Assembly: GCF_900177275.1 (NCBI RefSeq)
Contig: NZ_FXAG01000015.1
Location: 43,975-107,974, forward strand
Length of the DNA stretch: 64,000 nucleotides
Origin: Pseudogulbenkiania subflava DSM 22618
Lineage (GTDB): Bacteria; Pseudomonadota; Gammaproteobacteria; Burkholderiales; Chromobacteriaceae
Reading direction: 5' to 3'
The position numbers and the translations under genes are program-made. This document shows, piece by piece, positions 62,908 to 64,000 of this stretch. Numbering within the stretch: position 1 is the first letter of the stretch; each line of letters starts with the position of its first letter. Under the pieces are notes generated by a model. It was not told the DNA's origin and made no database searches. It worked only from the letters and a program-made list of their open reading frames with translations.

Positions 62908-63404
62908 GCCCGGCCTTCGCTTTCGCGGATCTTCTGCAGCGTCGCGGTGGTCGAGGTGTCGAACAGGAACGGGATCGAATGCACCTTACCGCCACGTGCC
63001 AGCGTTTCCGCCGCGCCGACGATGCGGTCCGGCGTCCAGTCGCCGCCCTTCACCAGCACGTCGGGCTTCACCAGCTCGATCAGCTCGGCCGGGGTGTCGG
63101 TGTCGAACCAGGTCACCAGCGCGACGCTCTCGAGCGCCGCCAGCACCGCGGCGCGGTTGTGCTGCGAATTGATCGGGCGGTCGTCGCCCTTGCCCAGCCG
63201 CTTGACCGAGGCATCGGTGTTGATCGCCACGACCAAGCCGGCGCCGAGCGCCGCCGCCTGGGCCAGATAGGTCACGTGGCCGCGGTGCAGGATGTCGAAA
63301 CAGCCGTTGGTGAAGACCAGCGGCCGCGGCAACGCCGCCAGCCGCTCGGCCAACTGCTCCGGCGGACAGATCTTGTCTTCAAACTGAGGGGAGGGATAAG
63401 TCAT
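62904..63404 (-). CDS. rfaE2: D-glycero-beta-D-manno-heptose 1-phosphate adenylyltransferase
   Basis: The separate HldE C-terminal activity that makes ADP-heptose for LPS core, 166 residues. The nucleotidyltransferase motif FTNGCFDILHRGHVTYL (31-47), VAINTDASVKRLGKG and VKGGDWTPDRIVGA are family marks. It starts at ATG 63404 and ends in a GTGA overlap with birA. The kinase half (rfaE1) must lie elsewhere. Confidence 0.95.
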   Translation of the reverse strand: MTYPSPQFEDKICPPEQLAERLAALPRPLVFTNGCFDILHRGHVTYLAQAAALGAGLVVAINTDASVKRLGKGDDRPINSQHNRAAVLAALESVALVTWFDTDTPAELIELVKPDVLVKGGDWTPDRIVGAAETLARGGKVHSIPFLFDTSTTATLQKIRESEGRA

Positions 63405-63644
63405 GGGCTTCCTTCAAACTGGCCGGCAACGGCCGGGGCTTCCGCCCTCGGCCTCGCTGGCCCGGCAAGTTGGTCAGCATACCATCCGGGCCAGCCACCG
63501 CCCAAGCGTTACCGGGGTTTGGGTACAACGGAGACACGGTCTCGGGGAGAACAGATCGTTGCCCCCGGTTACACCGTCATGGTAAGAAGGAGGCAGTCAG
63601 GGCGGACTGTGGCCAAGACGGCCTGCAGCCGTTTGGAAACAGCA

Positions 63645-63678
63645 AAGCCAAAAGCCCAGCTCTGTTGAGCTGGGCTTT
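63645..63678 (-). terminator. Terminator of the rRNA operon
   Basis: AAAGCCCAGCTC-aaca-GAGCTGGGCTTT, then TTGGCTTTG on the minus strand, about a dozen bases past the 5S gene. No gene is seen between here and rfaE2 (63405-63644). Confidence 0.85.
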
Positions 63679-63688
63679 GGAGAGGGGA

Positions 63689-63803
63689 GTCTGGCGGTGT
63701 CCTACTTTCACACGGCAAGGCCGCACTATCATCGGCGCTAAGGCGTTTCACGGTCCTGTTCGGGATGGGAAGGGGTGGGACCACCTCGCTAAGGCCGCCA
63801 GAC
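63689..63803 (-). rRNA. rrf: 5S ribosomal RNA
   Basis: On the minus strand the helix I halves GTCTGGCGG and CCGCCAGAC close a molecule of about 115 nt. It contains the conserved CCCACCCCTTCCCATCCCGA, ACAGGACCGTGAAACGC and GGACACCGCCAG regions. It is followed by the operon terminator. Confidence 0.97.
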
Positions 63804-63921
63804 ATAAACTGTCAACAAACTAGAAGAAGCCTGGAAGCCGGTTGGCTTCCATTTCGAATTGGGTAATCGATCGTACGTCGCACACTCTATTCACCGCGTG
63901 GCCCAAGCCACTCAAATGATA

Positions 63922-64000
63922 GGATCAAGCCTCACGAGCAATTAGTATCGGTTAGCTTCACGCCTCACAGCGCTTCCACACCCGACCTATCAACGTCCTG
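63922..64000 (-). rRNA. rrl: 23S ribosomal RNA, 3' end (continues past window)
   Basis: Minus-strand sequence ending ACTAATTGCTCGTGAGGCTT GATCC (in two parts) matches the 3' terminus of bacterial 23S rRNA. The spacer to 5S is about 118 bases and holds no tRNA. The rest of the operon lies beyond the right edge. Confidence 0.95.

Noticed and set aside
63470..63823. Open frames crossing the 5S rRNA gene
   Set aside because: They overlap 5S rRNA and the operon terminator and have no protein features.

Overview
The window is GC-rich (about two thirds G+C) chromosomal DNA of a betaproteobacterium. Gene content and order (dusB-fis, a 78-residue Fis, rsfS-rlmH, birA-coaX-SPOR, pxpBCA, the tamB/tamA pair) best fit the order Neisseriales, probably Chromobacteriaceae such as Chromobacterium or a close relative. 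The genus is an inference. Almost everything is core or housekeeping. There is no prophage, integron, CRISPR array, transposase or tRNA that I can see.

Layout. 1-2.1 kb: phoR (its 3' end is cut by the window edge) and phoB on the minus strand, with a good Pho box upstream. 2.1-3.1 kb: an orphan terminator marking a possible small RNA, an Lrp/AsnC-type regulator, and a 268-bp inverted-repeat element that supplies the stop codons of both convergent genes. 3.1-6.2 kb: EamA exporter, a tolQ without tolR/A/B, a TsaC-type protein and a periplasmic binding protein. 6.3-11.4 kb: purD, pagP, purH, fis and dusB. 11.5 kb: RNase P RNA. 12-15 kb: a large Cache-PAS-GGDEF-EAL protein. 15.3-21.3 kb: tamB and tamA. 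22-28.6 kb: pyruvate dehydrogenase genes aceE, aceF and lpdA, with a low-GC small reading frame just upstream of aceE. 28.7-34.2 kb: a BepA-like protease, then a sulfide/persulfide locus (SulP carrier, two YeeE/YedE halves and a BigR-like repressor divergent from a persulfide-dioxygenase-like hydrolase). 34.4-40.6 kb: pxpBCA, GNAT, beta-carbonic anhydrase, nadD, rsfS, rlmH, YcnI-like protein. 40.8-47 kb: YidB-like, lytic transglycosylase, hypothetical, holA, lptE, leuS. 47-52.4 kb: proline iminopeptidase, TauE/SafE, EVE, three small lipoproteins, 5-formyl-THF cyclo-ligase, 6S RNA, zapA, a ZapB-like protein, cobU. 52.6-55 kb: cobT, cobC, cobS. 55-63.4 kb: secreted DUF3298-like protein, agmatinase, PhoX, YoaK family, then the overlapping run rfaE2-birA-coaX-SPOR. 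The window ends in a minus-strand rRNA operon (5S and the 3' end of 23S).

The genes fall into working groups: phosphate starvation (PhoBR, PhoX), purine synthesis, outer-membrane biogenesis and repair (TamA/TamB, LptE, BepA, PagP), central carbon entry (PDH), sulfide detoxification, oxoproline salvage and B12 nucleotide-loop assembly.

The most unusual material lies between genes. An 11-mer, GTTGGCCGAAG, occurs at least 14 times on both strands, inside genes and as intergenic hairpins, much like the DNA uptake sequences of Neisseriaceae although the sequence differs. Several related 140-220 bp intergenic repeats carry a small hairpin whose stem changes in a compensatory way between copies. 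Four unrelated genes (tolQ, purD, tamA, rsfS) end with their TGA inside the same sequence, CTGAGAAC(C/G)TG, and in three of the four it is the end of such a repeat.
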